Position numbers and translations under genes: made by a program. A stretch of DNA of 64,000 nt from the NCBI GenBank assembly GCA_013214355.1, contig JABSSL010000019.1, positions 53,593 to 117,592 on the forward strand, written 5' to 3'. Below, one piece after another: positions 8,568 through 17,155 of this stretch. The notes under the pieces were generated by a model. It was given only the letters and a program-made list of their open reading frames with translations. It did not search any database and was not told where the DNA came from. Position 1 is the first letter of the stretch; every line of letters begins with the position of its first letter. Origin of the DNA: Saprospiraceae bacterium. GTDB taxonomy: Bacteria; Bacteroidota; Bacteroidia; Chitinophagales; Saprospiraceae.

Positions 8568-10972
8568 TCTTCTTTAAGGGCTTGAATCGGGTTCATTCTG
8601 GCGGCTTGATAAGTTTGAACCCCCACCGTTAACCACGCAATTAGTAGAACTAGCAGTCCCGTACCTAGGAAAATTAAAGGACTAAGCTGTATACTAGTAG
8701 CAAAGCTAGATAACCAATTTCTCGCCAGTAGATAACTAAGGGGTAAAGCAATAAGAATTGCTATGATCACCGTCTGTGTGAAGTCTCTACTCAATAGCCG
8801 AATGATCCGGATGCTGCTAGCCCCCAGCACCCTTCGAATACTAATTTCCTTTCTACGTCTTTCCGCCGTAAAGGTAGCTAAACCGAAGAGTCCTAAGCAG
8901 GAAATAATGACCGCTAAACAAGCAAAATACCAAGATAGCGACGAAACCTTTTGTTCCGCCTCATAAAGGGCTTGATAGTCATCATCTAGAAAACTGAAAT
9001 CAAAGGAGTAACCGGGAAGAAAAGCCTCGTAATGTGCTTTTACCTGCTCCAGGGTATTTTTTTCATTCCCCGCTTTGATTCTCAAGAGGACGTTTCTGCC
9101 ATTCTGTTCACAACGGAAGATGAGCGGTTCTACTGCATTGCGAATGGATCCATAGTGGAAATCTTCTACCACGCCAACAATCTCACTCCCTTCATTCAGT
9201 CCAATCACCTGCCCGATGGGATCTTCCAAACCCATCAATTCTACCGTAGCCTCGTTTACCATCACCTTGGAGAAATCATCTCCCATCTCCTGGGAAAAAG
9301 ATCGCCCTTGTAAGACTTTTATATCTAGCGTCTCAATAAAGTCATATCCTACTAGGGGGGACTGAAAGTGTACATCCTTTTCTCCTTCTTGACCATCCCA
9401 AGTAATGCCGGTTTGTCCATAAATGTCATTCAGGATATTCCCGCTCATATTGCTTACCTGCACCACACCAGGGATATCTTTTAATCCCCGCATGAAAGTG
9501 TAGAAACTCTCGTTCGTTTTACCTTCTAAAAGACCATTCCATTGATCGTATAGATGCCCTTTCCAGTCAAAACTGATCACATTATCTCGATCATATCCCA
9601 TATTCTTGGTTTGGGCCAGATCAATTTGCTGGCGTACCACCCACAGGCCTACAATAAAAAGGATAGACAGCGCAAATTGGAATACGACCAATCCTTTTCT
9701 AACCCACACTTCACTTCTAGACAGATGAATTTTGCTTTTTAGCACCTCTACGGGTTTAAATCCAGATAGATAAAAAGCTGGATACACACCGGCTAATAAG
9801 GCAGTGAAAAGAGTGATTCCCAATAGAGTAAATGCAGTATTAAAGGTCAGTTCGAAACTAAGTTGTTTTCCTGCTATCTGATTGAAGGCAGGCAAAAGCC
9901 AGTAGGCCAGTTGTATCGCTACTAAAACGGATAGAGTAGTAAGCAGCAAGGACTCTCCTAGGAATTGCCAAATTAATGCTCTACGCCCTATTCCAAAGGT
10001 CTTTTTCACGCCCACCTCTTTGCGCTTCATTGAGGCCTGAGCAGTTGAAAGGTTGATGAAGTTAATGCAGGCTATTAATAATATGATCAAGGCAATTAGA
10101 GAGAAGAGTTTTACATATTCAATCCGTCCCCCTGTCTGAATGCCAGATACATAATTCCCATACAAGTATTTATCGCTAAAACGCTTTACAAAGGGAGTAA
10201 AAGCATTGGAAAACTGATTTCTTTCATTGATATACTGCGCAATTTTGGTATTGAAGTCATCTGGATTGGTGTTTTCTTTCAATAGCAGAAAGGTCTTTGC
10301 GGCATTCGTTGTCCATTGCTGAGCACTTGGATCCTGCTGCAATAGGGCATCAAAATGTAAAAGAAAATCAAATTGCCAAGTGGCATTTGTTGGAGGTCCT
10401 GCAAATACACCAGCTACTTTGAATTTCCCATTAAAGGTTGTATGGTCAAATTCAACTATTTGGCCAATAGGATTAGGTAAATTAGGAAACAATTTATCAG
10501 TCAGACGTTTAGACAATATGACTTCATCTTTTCGTTGAAGAAAATCATCTGATTGTCCTTGCAATACCTGAAATGGGAACACCTCAAAAAATGATGAAGT
10601 GGTATAAAGACCTTTTGTTTCCACCTTAGTTTCCTGGTAAGCAATAATACCCTCGCGATGACGCCAAGTAAAAAAGTCATTGACGGCCACAGCAGCTTCT
10701 ACTTCTGGCATTTCTTCTAAAAGGCTGCTCGCCATAGGGTAGGGGGTGCTCTCCAAGGTCAGCACATCAAATGGCAATTCCAGGTTATTCATCACCTGAT
10801 ATAGCTGCTGGTCCGTAGTGTGGAAATGATCAATTTGCCGCTCATCACTTACCCAAAGGTAGATAAGTATGACACAGGCTAATCCGGTAGACAAACCCAG
10901 TAAATTAATTAAGAAAGTACTTCGGTTGCGCTTGAAATGACGCAAGCTTAAAGTGATGAAATGACGCAGCAT
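8564..10972 (-). CDS. MacB/FtsX-family permease without prefix domain
   Basis: The protein is 802 residues from the ATG at 10972. That start is preferred over 11011 because homology begins at MLRHFITLSLRHFKRNRSTF. It lacks the soluble prefix of its two neighbours. Order: first helix (GLSTGLACVILIYLWVSDE), MacB-like periplasmic core, helix block with KEVGVKKTFGIGRR, mid helix, second periplasmic domain, and FtsX trio with RRRKEISIRRVLGASS, ending NPIQALKED. It lies 156 bases downstream of another permease on the same strand and probably belongs to the same PadR operon (PadR at 13767-14105). The pair may form a heteromeric or alternative permease; the ATPase must be elsewhere. Confidence 0.9.
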   Translation of the reverse strand: MLRHFITLSLRHFKRNRSTFLINLLGLSTGLACVILIYLWVSDERQIDHFHTTDQQLYQVMNNLELPFDVLTLESTPYPMASSLLEEMPEVEAAVAVNDFFTWRHREGIIAYQETKVETKGLYTTSSFFEVFPFQVLQGQSDDFLQRKDEVILSKRLTDKLFPNLPNPIGQIVEFDHTTFNGKFKVAGVFAGPPTNATWQFDFLLHFDALLQQDPSAQQWTTNAAKTFLLLKENTNPDDFNTKIAQYINERNQFSNAFTPFVKRFSDKYLYGNYVSGIQTGGRIEYVKLFSLIALIILLIACINFINLSTAQASMKRKEVGVKKTFGIGRRALIWQFLGESLLLTTLSVLVAIQLAYWLLPAFNQIAGKQLSFELTFNTAFTLLGITLFTALLAGVYPAFYLSGFKPVEVLKSKIHLSRSEVWVRKGLVVFQFALSILFIVGLWVVRQQIDLAQTKNMGYDRDNVISFDWKGHLYDQWNGLLEGKTNESFYTFMRGLKDIPGVVQVSNMSGNILNDIYGQTGITWDGQEGEKDVHFQSPLVGYDFIETLDIKVLQGRSFSQEMGDDFSKVMVNEATVELMGLEDPIGQVIGLNEGSEIVGVVEDFHYGSIRNAVEPLIFRCEQNGRNVLLRIKAGNEKNTLEQVKAHYEAFLPGYSFDFSFLDDDYQALYEAEQKVSSLSWYFACLAVIISCLGLFGLATFTAERRRKEISIRRVLGASSIRIIRLLSRDFTQTVIIAILIALPLSYLLARNWLSSFATSIQLSPLIFLGTGLLVLLIAWLTVGVQTYQAARMNPIQALKED

Positions 10973-11045
10973 AGATCGGTGGTTTATCGTAGTATACCAT
11001 GAAAAGTACAATGCTTATGCCAATTAATACAAGAAATTGATTTAC

Positions 11046-11059
11046 AGTAGTTTACTACT
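11046..11059. promoter_or_regulatory. Short inverted repeat between two permease genes
   Basis: AGTAGT-TT-ACTACT lies in the 156-base gap between two same-strand permease genes. It resembles the half-sites of the operator at 14107-14125 (AATACTA/TAGTATT). It may mark a secondary PadR site or an internal promoter for the downstream permease. The repeat is short and could be chance. Confidence 0.25.
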
Positions 11060-11128
11060 AACAAACTATCTATGAAATCAAATTTATTTGTTCACAATTG
11101 AACGTAAACTGTCCATAAATGAACACCT

Positions 11129-13780
11129 TTACTGCTCCTGCAATGCGTGCGATGGGTTGACTCTAGCAGCCCGATAGGTCTGATAACTAATCGTTAGCCA
11201 AGACAAGAGTAATACACTTAAACTGGGAACCAGGAGGTAATACGGTGAAAGACTAATGCCCTCGCTGAAGTTCTTTAACCAGTTACTTGATACCCAGTAG
11301 GCTAGGGGAGTAGCAATTAAAACTGCAGCTAAAACCACCTTCGTGAAGCTAAAGCTCAACAAATGCATAATAGTATAAATAGAGGCGCCGAGTACTTTGC
11401 GAATGCTGATTTCTTTTCTTCGACGCTCGGCGGTAAATACTGTTAGTCCGAATAGTCCTAAACAAGAGACAATAATGGCTAGAGCAGCGAAGTATTTGGA
11501 TAGAACTGCAACTTGGGTTTCAGACTTATATAGGGCTAAATAATCATCATCTAGAAAAGTGTACTCAAAGGCACGACCTGGTAGAAAGGCTTGATGTAGT
11601 TCCTCCAGCCTTGGCAAGGTTTCAGCTAGTGTGCCAGCTTGTATTTTTGCTAGTACATTCCCTCCATTGATGTCAAATCGAAAGATGAAAGGTTCAATCA
11701 TGTCATACAGGGAACCATGCTGGAAATTCTCTACAACTCCTATAATTTCACAATCTCCTCCATTCATCCTTAAGATTTTGCCTACTGGATTTTCTAGGCC
11801 AATGAGCTCCACTGCACTCTCATTGAGCATGATCCGATGATAATGATCTTTAAATTCAGGAGAGAAGGTACGACCTTCCTTAAGTTGGATACCCATCGTT
11901 TCAATAAAGTCATATCCGACCACTGGCGACTTAAAAGCCACACCTTTTTCCTCTTCGGTTTGGCCTTGCCAACTTACGCCGGACTGACCGGCAATTTTAT
12001 CTAGTAAGTTACCAAATGATATCGTGGAGGCACTTTGAATCCCTGGAGTATTGCGGAGTTCTTCCATGAATCGATAAAAGGTCTCATTCGATTTTCCATC
12101 CCGCAGTCCCGACCAGTTGTCATACACCTCTCCCTTGAACTGGAATGAAATCACATTATCCCGCTCATATCCTAATTGCTTTTCCTTAATGAATTGAATC
12201 TGATCATTGACCACTAGTAGCGCTGTGATTAATAAAAGCGAAAGGGAAAACTGAAATACAACAAGCCCTTTCCTCACCCATAACTCGCCAAACAATGTTG
12301 GCAATTTGCCACGTAGAATCGTAATCGGACGAAAACCGGAGAGGTAAAGAGCCGGATAGCTACCGGCAACGAAACCTGTCAATATACCGATGGCTACTAG
12401 GCCTCCAATAAAAGCTGGGTTTAGCGGGATACTGATATCCTTGTCAGCAAGGCGATTGAAAAACGGAAGTAGCAAATAGGATAGCTGGACCGCTAGGGTA
12501 AGCCCCATAAAGGCTAATAAAATGGATTCTGTCAGAAACTGGGTCGCCAGGCTAGAACGTGAGGCACCAAGGGTTTTCTTCACACCAATCTCCTTCATCT
12601 TAATACTCGCTTTCGCTGTACTAAGATTCATGAAGTTAATGCAGGCAATCACTAGAATCATTGCTGCTAGGAGTAGAAATAGGCGTACGTAGGCAATTCT
12701 ACCTCCTGCCACTTTCCCATCTTCGAAACGCCCATGTAAATATTGGTCGGAAAAGGGTTCTGCAAAAACTAAAGAAGAACGGAATTTATCTTCCTTATTA
12801 GAAAGTAACTGATCAATTTTAGGATTAAATGTTTCAATGGCTGTGCCTGGAGTCAGGACAAAGTACGTACGGGCATAGTTATTCGTCCAATTTCCAGACC
12901 ATTGGTCATTATCTAAGAGATGATCGATACTGAAAACTACGTCAAATTGAAGGCTTGAATTAGCGGGAGGAAGCTTAAATACAGCATTGATCTGAAATAA
13001 GCCTTTGAACCCGGAATGGTCCCATTCCAAGCTTTTGCCTAGGGCATTATCTGCTGAGGAAAACAGCTTTTTCGCCAATTGATCTGAAATAGCAATCAGG
13101 TCCTTTCGCTTCATCGTTTGCTCGGAGTTTCCTGTCAAAACGTCGAAGGAAAAAACTTTGAAAAAATCCTCACTTGCTATCAATCCTTTCGCTTCAATAG
13201 CCTGATCCTCATTGGATAATAACCCTAATCCATTCCGCCATTGAAAGAGGTCATTAACCGCCACTGCATATTCTACCTCTGGCAATTCTTCGGCCATCGC
13301 TTGCGCTAGTGGAGTAGGAGTGCGTTCTGTTGTATGTGCCCCCGAAGGACGATCGTAGTTTTGATAGGTACTATAAAGCTGCTGATCATTAGCGTGGAAT
13401 TTATCATATTGCCATTCATCTTGGACCCATAGAAGGATTAGAAGCACCGCAGTGAGGCCTACCGATAAACCTGTTAGGTTGATGATAAATGAAGTTTTGT
13501 CCTGGCTGATATGCCGAAAAGCCATTTGTAAATGATGCTTAAGCATGGGTGAAGTATTTAAGTCGGGTGATATAGATCTGATCATGCTAGGGCGAAAAAG
13601 GAAGATGACATCCTTCCATAATTTCTGTTTGGCTTTTTTCGGACCCAGGCGTTGTACACGGCGTTCATACAACTCCATTAAGTCTCCCTCAATATCTAAG
13701 TGGTACGCTCTTTTACAGAAGAATTTTAATAATCTAAAAGGCCATTTAGGTGGTGAAGTCATAGTTTTAGGCAATTTCAT
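11129..13780 (-). CDS. PadR-linked MacB/FtsX-family permease with permease-prefix domain
   Basis: The 883-residue protein starts with a soluble prefix of about 85 residues (PPKWPFRLLKFFCKRAYHLD, then IEGDLMELYERR) like that of the permease at 4868-7441. The first helix is GLSVGLTAVLLILLWVQDEW, then a MacB-like core, a helix block with KEIGVKKTLGASRS, mid helix, second periplasmic domain and FtsX trio with RRRKEISIRKVLGASI. The ATG at 13780 overlaps the PadR gene by 14 bases; a second ATG at 13762 would leave a 4-base gap and is an alternative start. It is probably co-transcribed and translationally coupled with the PadR gene. The cargo is unknown. Confidence 0.9.
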   Translation of the reverse strand: MKLPKTMTSPPKWPFRLLKFFCKRAYHLDIEGDLMELYERRVQRLGPKKAKQKLWKDVIFLFRPSMIRSISPDLNTSPMLKHHLQMAFRHISQDKTSFIINLTGLSVGLTAVLLILLWVQDEWQYDKFHANDQQLYSTYQNYDRPSGAHTTERTPTPLAQAMAEELPEVEYAVAVNDLFQWRNGLGLLSNEDQAIEAKGLIASEDFFKVFSFDVLTGNSEQTMKRKDLIAISDQLAKKLFSSADNALGKSLEWDHSGFKGLFQINAVFKLPPANSSLQFDVVFSIDHLLDNDQWSGNWTNNYARTYFVLTPGTAIETFNPKIDQLLSNKEDKFRSSLVFAEPFSDQYLHGRFEDGKVAGGRIAYVRLFLLLAAMILVIACINFMNLSTAKASIKMKEIGVKKTLGASRSSLATQFLTESILLAFMGLTLAVQLSYLLLPFFNRLADKDISIPLNPAFIGGLVAIGILTGFVAGSYPALYLSGFRPITILRGKLPTLFGELWVRKGLVVFQFSLSLLLITALLVVNDQIQFIKEKQLGYERDNVISFQFKGEVYDNWSGLRDGKSNETFYRFMEELRNTPGIQSASTISFGNLLDKIAGQSGVSWQGQTEEEKGVAFKSPVVGYDFIETMGIQLKEGRTFSPEFKDHYHRIMLNESAVELIGLENPVGKILRMNGGDCEIIGVVENFQHGSLYDMIEPFIFRFDINGGNVLAKIQAGTLAETLPRLEELHQAFLPGRAFEYTFLDDDYLALYKSETQVAVLSKYFAALAIIVSCLGLFGLTVFTAERRRKEISIRKVLGASIYTIMHLLSFSFTKVVLAAVLIATPLAYWVSSNWLKNFSEGISLSPYYLLVPSLSVLLLSWLTISYQTYRAARVNPSHALQEQ

Positions 13781-14105
13781 TCAATAATCCAGGAGGCAAG
13801 GCATCCCATAGAGAATTTCTTACATCCCTACTTTCTTGAATGGCTTTTTTACCGTACGGCGTAATGGAAAAGTACAATTTGGGGCGGCCTCCTCTGCCAG
13901 CAGAAGTATCTCCTTGTTTGGCGGACAGAAAGCCCTTCTTTTCTAATCTGCGGAGGGTTGTCTGTAGGGCTCCGACACTAACTTCACGCTGTACGCGATC
14001 TTCTATTTCATCTTTAATCGTAACCCCATAGGCGTTATCTCCTAGGATACCAACCGTCAAGATGACAATCTCCTCAAACTCACCAATTTTCGATCCTTTT
14101 CTCAT
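13767..14105 (-). CDS. PadR-family transcriptional regulator
   Basis: The 112-residue PadR winged helix has the N-terminal motif IGEFEEIVILTVG, then YGVTIKDEIE, a recognition region VGALQTTLRRLEKKGFL, and a wing GGRPKLYFSIT. The ATG at 14105 was chosen over 14207 because the PadR homology starts there and an operator-like repeat and -7 box lie immediately upstream. It heads an operon with two permeases (13780 to 8564). It is a paralogue of the PadR protein at 7441-7764. The expected role is repression of its own operon. Confidence 0.9.
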   Translation of the reverse strand: MRKGSKIGEFEEIVILTVGILGDNAYGVTIKDEIEDRVQREVSVGALQTTLRRLEKKGFLSAKQGDTSAGRGGRPKLYFSITPYGKKAIQESRDVRNSLWDALPPGLLNEIA

Positions 14106-14106
14106 G

Positions 14107-14158
14107 AATACTATTTTGTAGTATTGCAAATGTAAAGGATTTTTTTGGATAAAGTCAA
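14107..14158 (-). promoter_or_regulatory. Promoter and operator-like inverted repeat of the second PadR operon
   Basis: On the minus strand a TTGAC at 14154-14158 and a TACATTTG -7 box at 14127-14134 lie about 20 bases apart, matching the Bacteroidota TTG/TAnnTTTG promoter. Between the -7 box and the ATG is a perfect 7-base inverted repeat with 5-base spacer (AATACTA at 14107-14113, TAGTATT at 14119-14125). This would cover the transcription start, a good position for autorepression. The -7 octamer is identical to that of the other PadR operon. Confidence 0.6.
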
Positions 14159-14260
14159 GGACCAATTTGGATTGTTGTCTTTGAAAGGGGAGGAGCAGCA
14201 CAGTCAAGTACCAACAATGTTTATCTTTAATCTTCGAATCAAAAATGCAAAATCAACGAA

Positions 14261-15964
14261 ATGCCAGCACTAACGTACAAGTACTTATTCCTGTTCTCTG
14301 CACTGCTGTTATTTTTTGGCTGCACGCCTGAAGAAGCAGGAGAGGACAAAGAGGCAGAAGCCATACTATCCTTACCAGATCGGCCTAATATTTTATGGCT
14401 GGTAGCAGAGGACCTCAGTCCCTTTATCCCTTCATTTGGCGATAGTACCATCCAAACGCCTAACATTAGCAGGCTAGCAGCTGAAGGAATATGCTATGAT
14501 AATTTTTTCTCTCCTTCACCGGTATGTGCGCCGAGTCGAGCAGCGATTTCCACCGGAATGTACCCTACGCATATTGGGGCGAACCACATGAGAACAGGGC
14601 CTTGGTACGCGAATATTTCTGATGAAGAAGCGGCAAAGCGCTCTCAATTTATGCCTGAAGGCATAAGCTTTTATGAGGCTGTCCCGCCTGCCGGTGTGAA
14701 GATGATGAGTGAAGTTTTACGGGGAGCGGGTTACTACTGCACCAACAACGCCAAGATGGACTATCAATTCAGACCCTCGGTTATGGCTTGGGATGAAAGT
14801 GGTCGACAGGCGCATTGGAGAAATCGTGATCCCAATCAGCCTTTTTTCGCCGTTTTTAATTTTGAAGTGACGCATGAGTCCCGCATCTGGCGGAAGGCGG
14901 AAGACTCGCTCTGGGTTGATCCCAATCTACAAGTTCCGATTCCCCCTTATCTACCTGACACAGAAGTGGGGGTAAAGGATGTGCGCAGGATGTATTCCAA
15001 TATTCGCGAAATGGACTTTCAGATTGGAGAAGTCCTCAAGCAACTGGAAGAGGATGGTTTATTGGATAGTACCATCATATTCTGGTATACTGACCATGGA
15101 GGTCCCTTGCCACGACATAAGCGACTACTGTATGATTCTGGCCTGAAGGTCCCCTTGATTATTAGATTCCCAGGAAAACAAATGGCCCAAACTAGAAATG
15201 ATGATCTACTGAGTTTCATTGATTTGGCTCCGACCACTTTTTCTCTTGCGGGCGTTACATCTGACTACCCGCTGGATGGTCAAGCTTTTTTAGGGCCGCA
15301 AGCTAGGAAGGAAAAACGTAAATACATCAGAGCAGCAGCGGATCGATTCGATGCTCAGTACGATACCAATCGTGCTATTAGAGATAAGCGGTATAAATAC
15401 ATTAGATATTACCAACCAGAAAAATCGATGTTCTTGCCAGTAGCTTATAGAGAACAGATGGCGATCATGCGGGAATTGCATAGATTGAGAGAATCCGGTG
15501 AAATCACTGAGATCCAGGCCCAATGGTTCCGCGCTCAGAAGCCCAAGGAAGAGTTATTTGATACGCAATCAGATCCTCATGAAATTAAGGATCTCGCTCA
15601 AGATCCAGCCTATCAAGCGATCCTTGCTGAACTGAGCGCAGAATGTGATCGTTGGGTGAATTCTTTTGAAGATACCGGACTTATGCCTGAGCCGGAATTA
15701 ATAGAAAAGCTTTGGCCGAGCCAGAAGGCACCGATAGTGGAAAGCCCGATAGCTGAGATGAGCAATGGAAAATTGACACTTTCTTGCCCTACGGAAGGGG
15801 CGAGCCTAGCCTTTAGATTTAAAAGTGCTGACGTACAAGATGAAGGTGCCAGTTCTTGGCAAGTGTATACCAAGCCAATAGACCTAGAAGCGGGCCAACA
15901 AGTTGAATTTATTGCAGATAGAATTGGGTATAAAGCGAGTACAATTGCTACTTATAATCCATGA
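14261..15964 (+). CDS. Lipoprotein sulfatase (arylsulfatase family)
   Basis: The 567-residue protein has a lipoprotein signal ending at Cys21 (LLLFFGC). The sulfatase active-site motif C-A-P-S-R (Cys89 to Arg93, within VCAPSRAAISTG) provides the cysteine converted to formylglycine. Asp51 in AEDL is a likely calcium ligand, and TDHGGP (about residue 275) fits the second metal-site region. The last roughly 75 residues resemble the chitobiase/hexosaminidase C-terminal immunoglobulin-like module. It should remove sulfate esters from glycans or aryl sulfates at the cell envelope. It is transcribed away from the PadR operon. A formylglycine-generating enzyme must be encoded elsewhere. The glycan target is unknown, though marine sulfated polysaccharide is plausible. 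Confidence 0.9.
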   Translation: MPALTYKYLFLFSALLLFFGCTPEEAGEDKEAEAILSLPDRPNILWLVAEDLSPFIPSFGDSTIQTPNISRLAAEGICYDNFFSPSPVCAPSRAAISTGMYPTHIGANHMRTGPWYANISDEEAAKRSQFMPEGISFYEAVPPAGVKMMSEVLRGAGYYCTNNAKMDYQFRPSVMAWDESGRQAHWRNRDPNQPFFAVFNFEVTHESRIWRKAEDSLWVDPNLQVPIPPYLPDTEVGVKDVRRMYSNIREMDFQIGEVLKQLEEDGLLDSTIIFWYTDHGGPLPRHKRLLYDSGLKVPLIIRFPGKQMAQTRNDDLLSFIDLAPTTFSLAGVTSDYPLDGQAFLGPQARKEKRKYIRAAADRFDAQYDTNRAIRDKRYKYIRYYQPEKSMFLPVAYREQMAIMRELHRLRESGEITEIQAQWFRAQKPKEELFDTQSDPHEIKDLAQDPAYQAILAELSAECDRWVNSFEDTGLMPEPELIEKLWPSQKAPIVESPIAEMSNGKLTLSCPTEGASLAFRFKSADVQDEGASSWQVYTKPIDLEAGQQVEFIADRIGYKASTIATYNP

Positions 15965-15971
15965 TTCAGAT

Positions 15972-16475
15972 TTAAAATTGATACCCAACACCTAGATGAA
16001 ATAACTCAAAATTACCAAAGCCTAAGCGGACCAATAAGTCGTCTTTACCATAACGTAGACCAGCCAAGGTATAGGCTCTAAATTTGCTCCGGCGTTCAGT
16101 GTCTTCAATGGTAGTGAATTGGGTTCTAGCCAATCCTATATTCAATTCAAACTGCACCCGTCCAATGGGAATGAGTTGTAGAATGGAGGCACTTATATAG
16201 TTAGAATAGATTTCGGCAGAAATATCGTAATCGTAGTTATTGCTAAGATAGGTACCCGCATTAAATTTTAGGCGAGTTTCTAGCCGGGGAGCGGATGCAA
16301 AAAGAAGTCGTTCAAAATTTATTGATAGTTGATTTTCAAAAATTACGGAGCCAAGGTTAGCGTAGATGGCTTGTTTCTTACTGGTATCCTCCAGCTGCTG
16401 TGTGAGTCCAGGCACCGCATAGCACAAGTAAAAAAGGACCAGCGTGCAGAGCCGAATTTTCATCTCTTTATTCAT
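15972..16475 (-). CDS. Small outer-membrane beta-barrel-like protein, hypothetical
   Basis: The 167-residue protein has a signal peptide (MKIRLCTLVLFYLCYAVPGLT, cleaved near residue 25). The remainder alternates polar and hydrophobic residues in short strands and ends in an aromatic residue (GVGYQF), as outer-membrane barrels do. I do not recognise a named family. ATGs at 16475 and 16463 are both possible starts. It converges with the sulfatase gene, 7 bases between stops. The function is unknown. Confidence 0.6.
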   Translation of the reverse strand: MNKEMKIRLCTLVLFYLCYAVPGLTQQLEDTSKKQAIYANLGSVIFENQLSINFERLLFASAPRLETRLKFNAGTYLSNNYDYDISAEIYSNYISASILQLIPIGRVQFELNIGLARTQFTTIEDTERRSKFRAYTLAGLRYGKDDLLVRLGFGNFELFHLGVGYQF

Positions 16476-17155
16476 TTCTTTTCGTGGAAATTATACAGTC
16501 ATTGTGTGGGGCTAATGAAGGTAGAAAAATAGGGTAGTGGTCCTCCATTGCTCCACTATCAGTAGAACGGATAACTTTCATGAACTGCTGCTAGTTTTCT
16601 TCTGAAATTGCAGCAGTTCATGTCCCTATTTATGATTATCTTGCATAGTCGCGTGCTTGGTCATTCAACCCTAAACCATTGATAACCAGCATTTTAATTG
16701 AAACAATTTGTTTCTTAAATGATTTAAGGACGTAGAGTAGGGGACTTGCATTTTTTTTATGCTCGGGTGCTTAATGACTATTCTACTAAGCGATATATAA
16801 TCTGAGTGATAAATAGTTGGAGTTATTCAGGATCAGTTAAACACAAGTGTATCTAACTTGAAGAGAAGTATTGTGTGGAGATGTACATTGATGCGTCACA
16901 GACTAATCGCTACAAGGTAGGCTGAGGAAATTAAGCGTGTACCACCAATCATATCAATTCAAATTCATTAGAAGCAGCTGTACGCAAACGAAGCATGATT
17001 ATCGAAATATAGAGCCTATGGTCTTTCAGGATATTTGCCTCATAATTTATGTTATGTTAAGTAGAGTGTTTTACCTCCTTCCCTGATCTTTCCAAGAATT
17101 GAAATTTGGAAATAAATTACTCACCTTTATTGTAGTGGAAATCCTCATCAGAATT
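16476..17155. other. 680-base divergent intergenic region
   Basis: No supportable gene is present between the barrel-like protein and the symporter fusion. It must contain promoters for both. One perfect 13-base inverted repeat (16579-16622) is the only striking structure. The region downstream of it is AT-rich and unfeatured. Confidence 0.6.
16579..16622. repeat. Perfect 13-base inverted repeat in a long intergenic region
   Basis: Arms CATGAACTGCTGC (16579-16591) and GCAGCAGTTCATG (16610-16622) are separated by 18 bases. No T-run follows on either strand, so a Rho-independent terminator is unlikely. It could be a regulator site or an RNA hairpin, possibly the 3' end of the leftward barrel gene's upstream region or of a small RNA. 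Confidence 0.5.
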
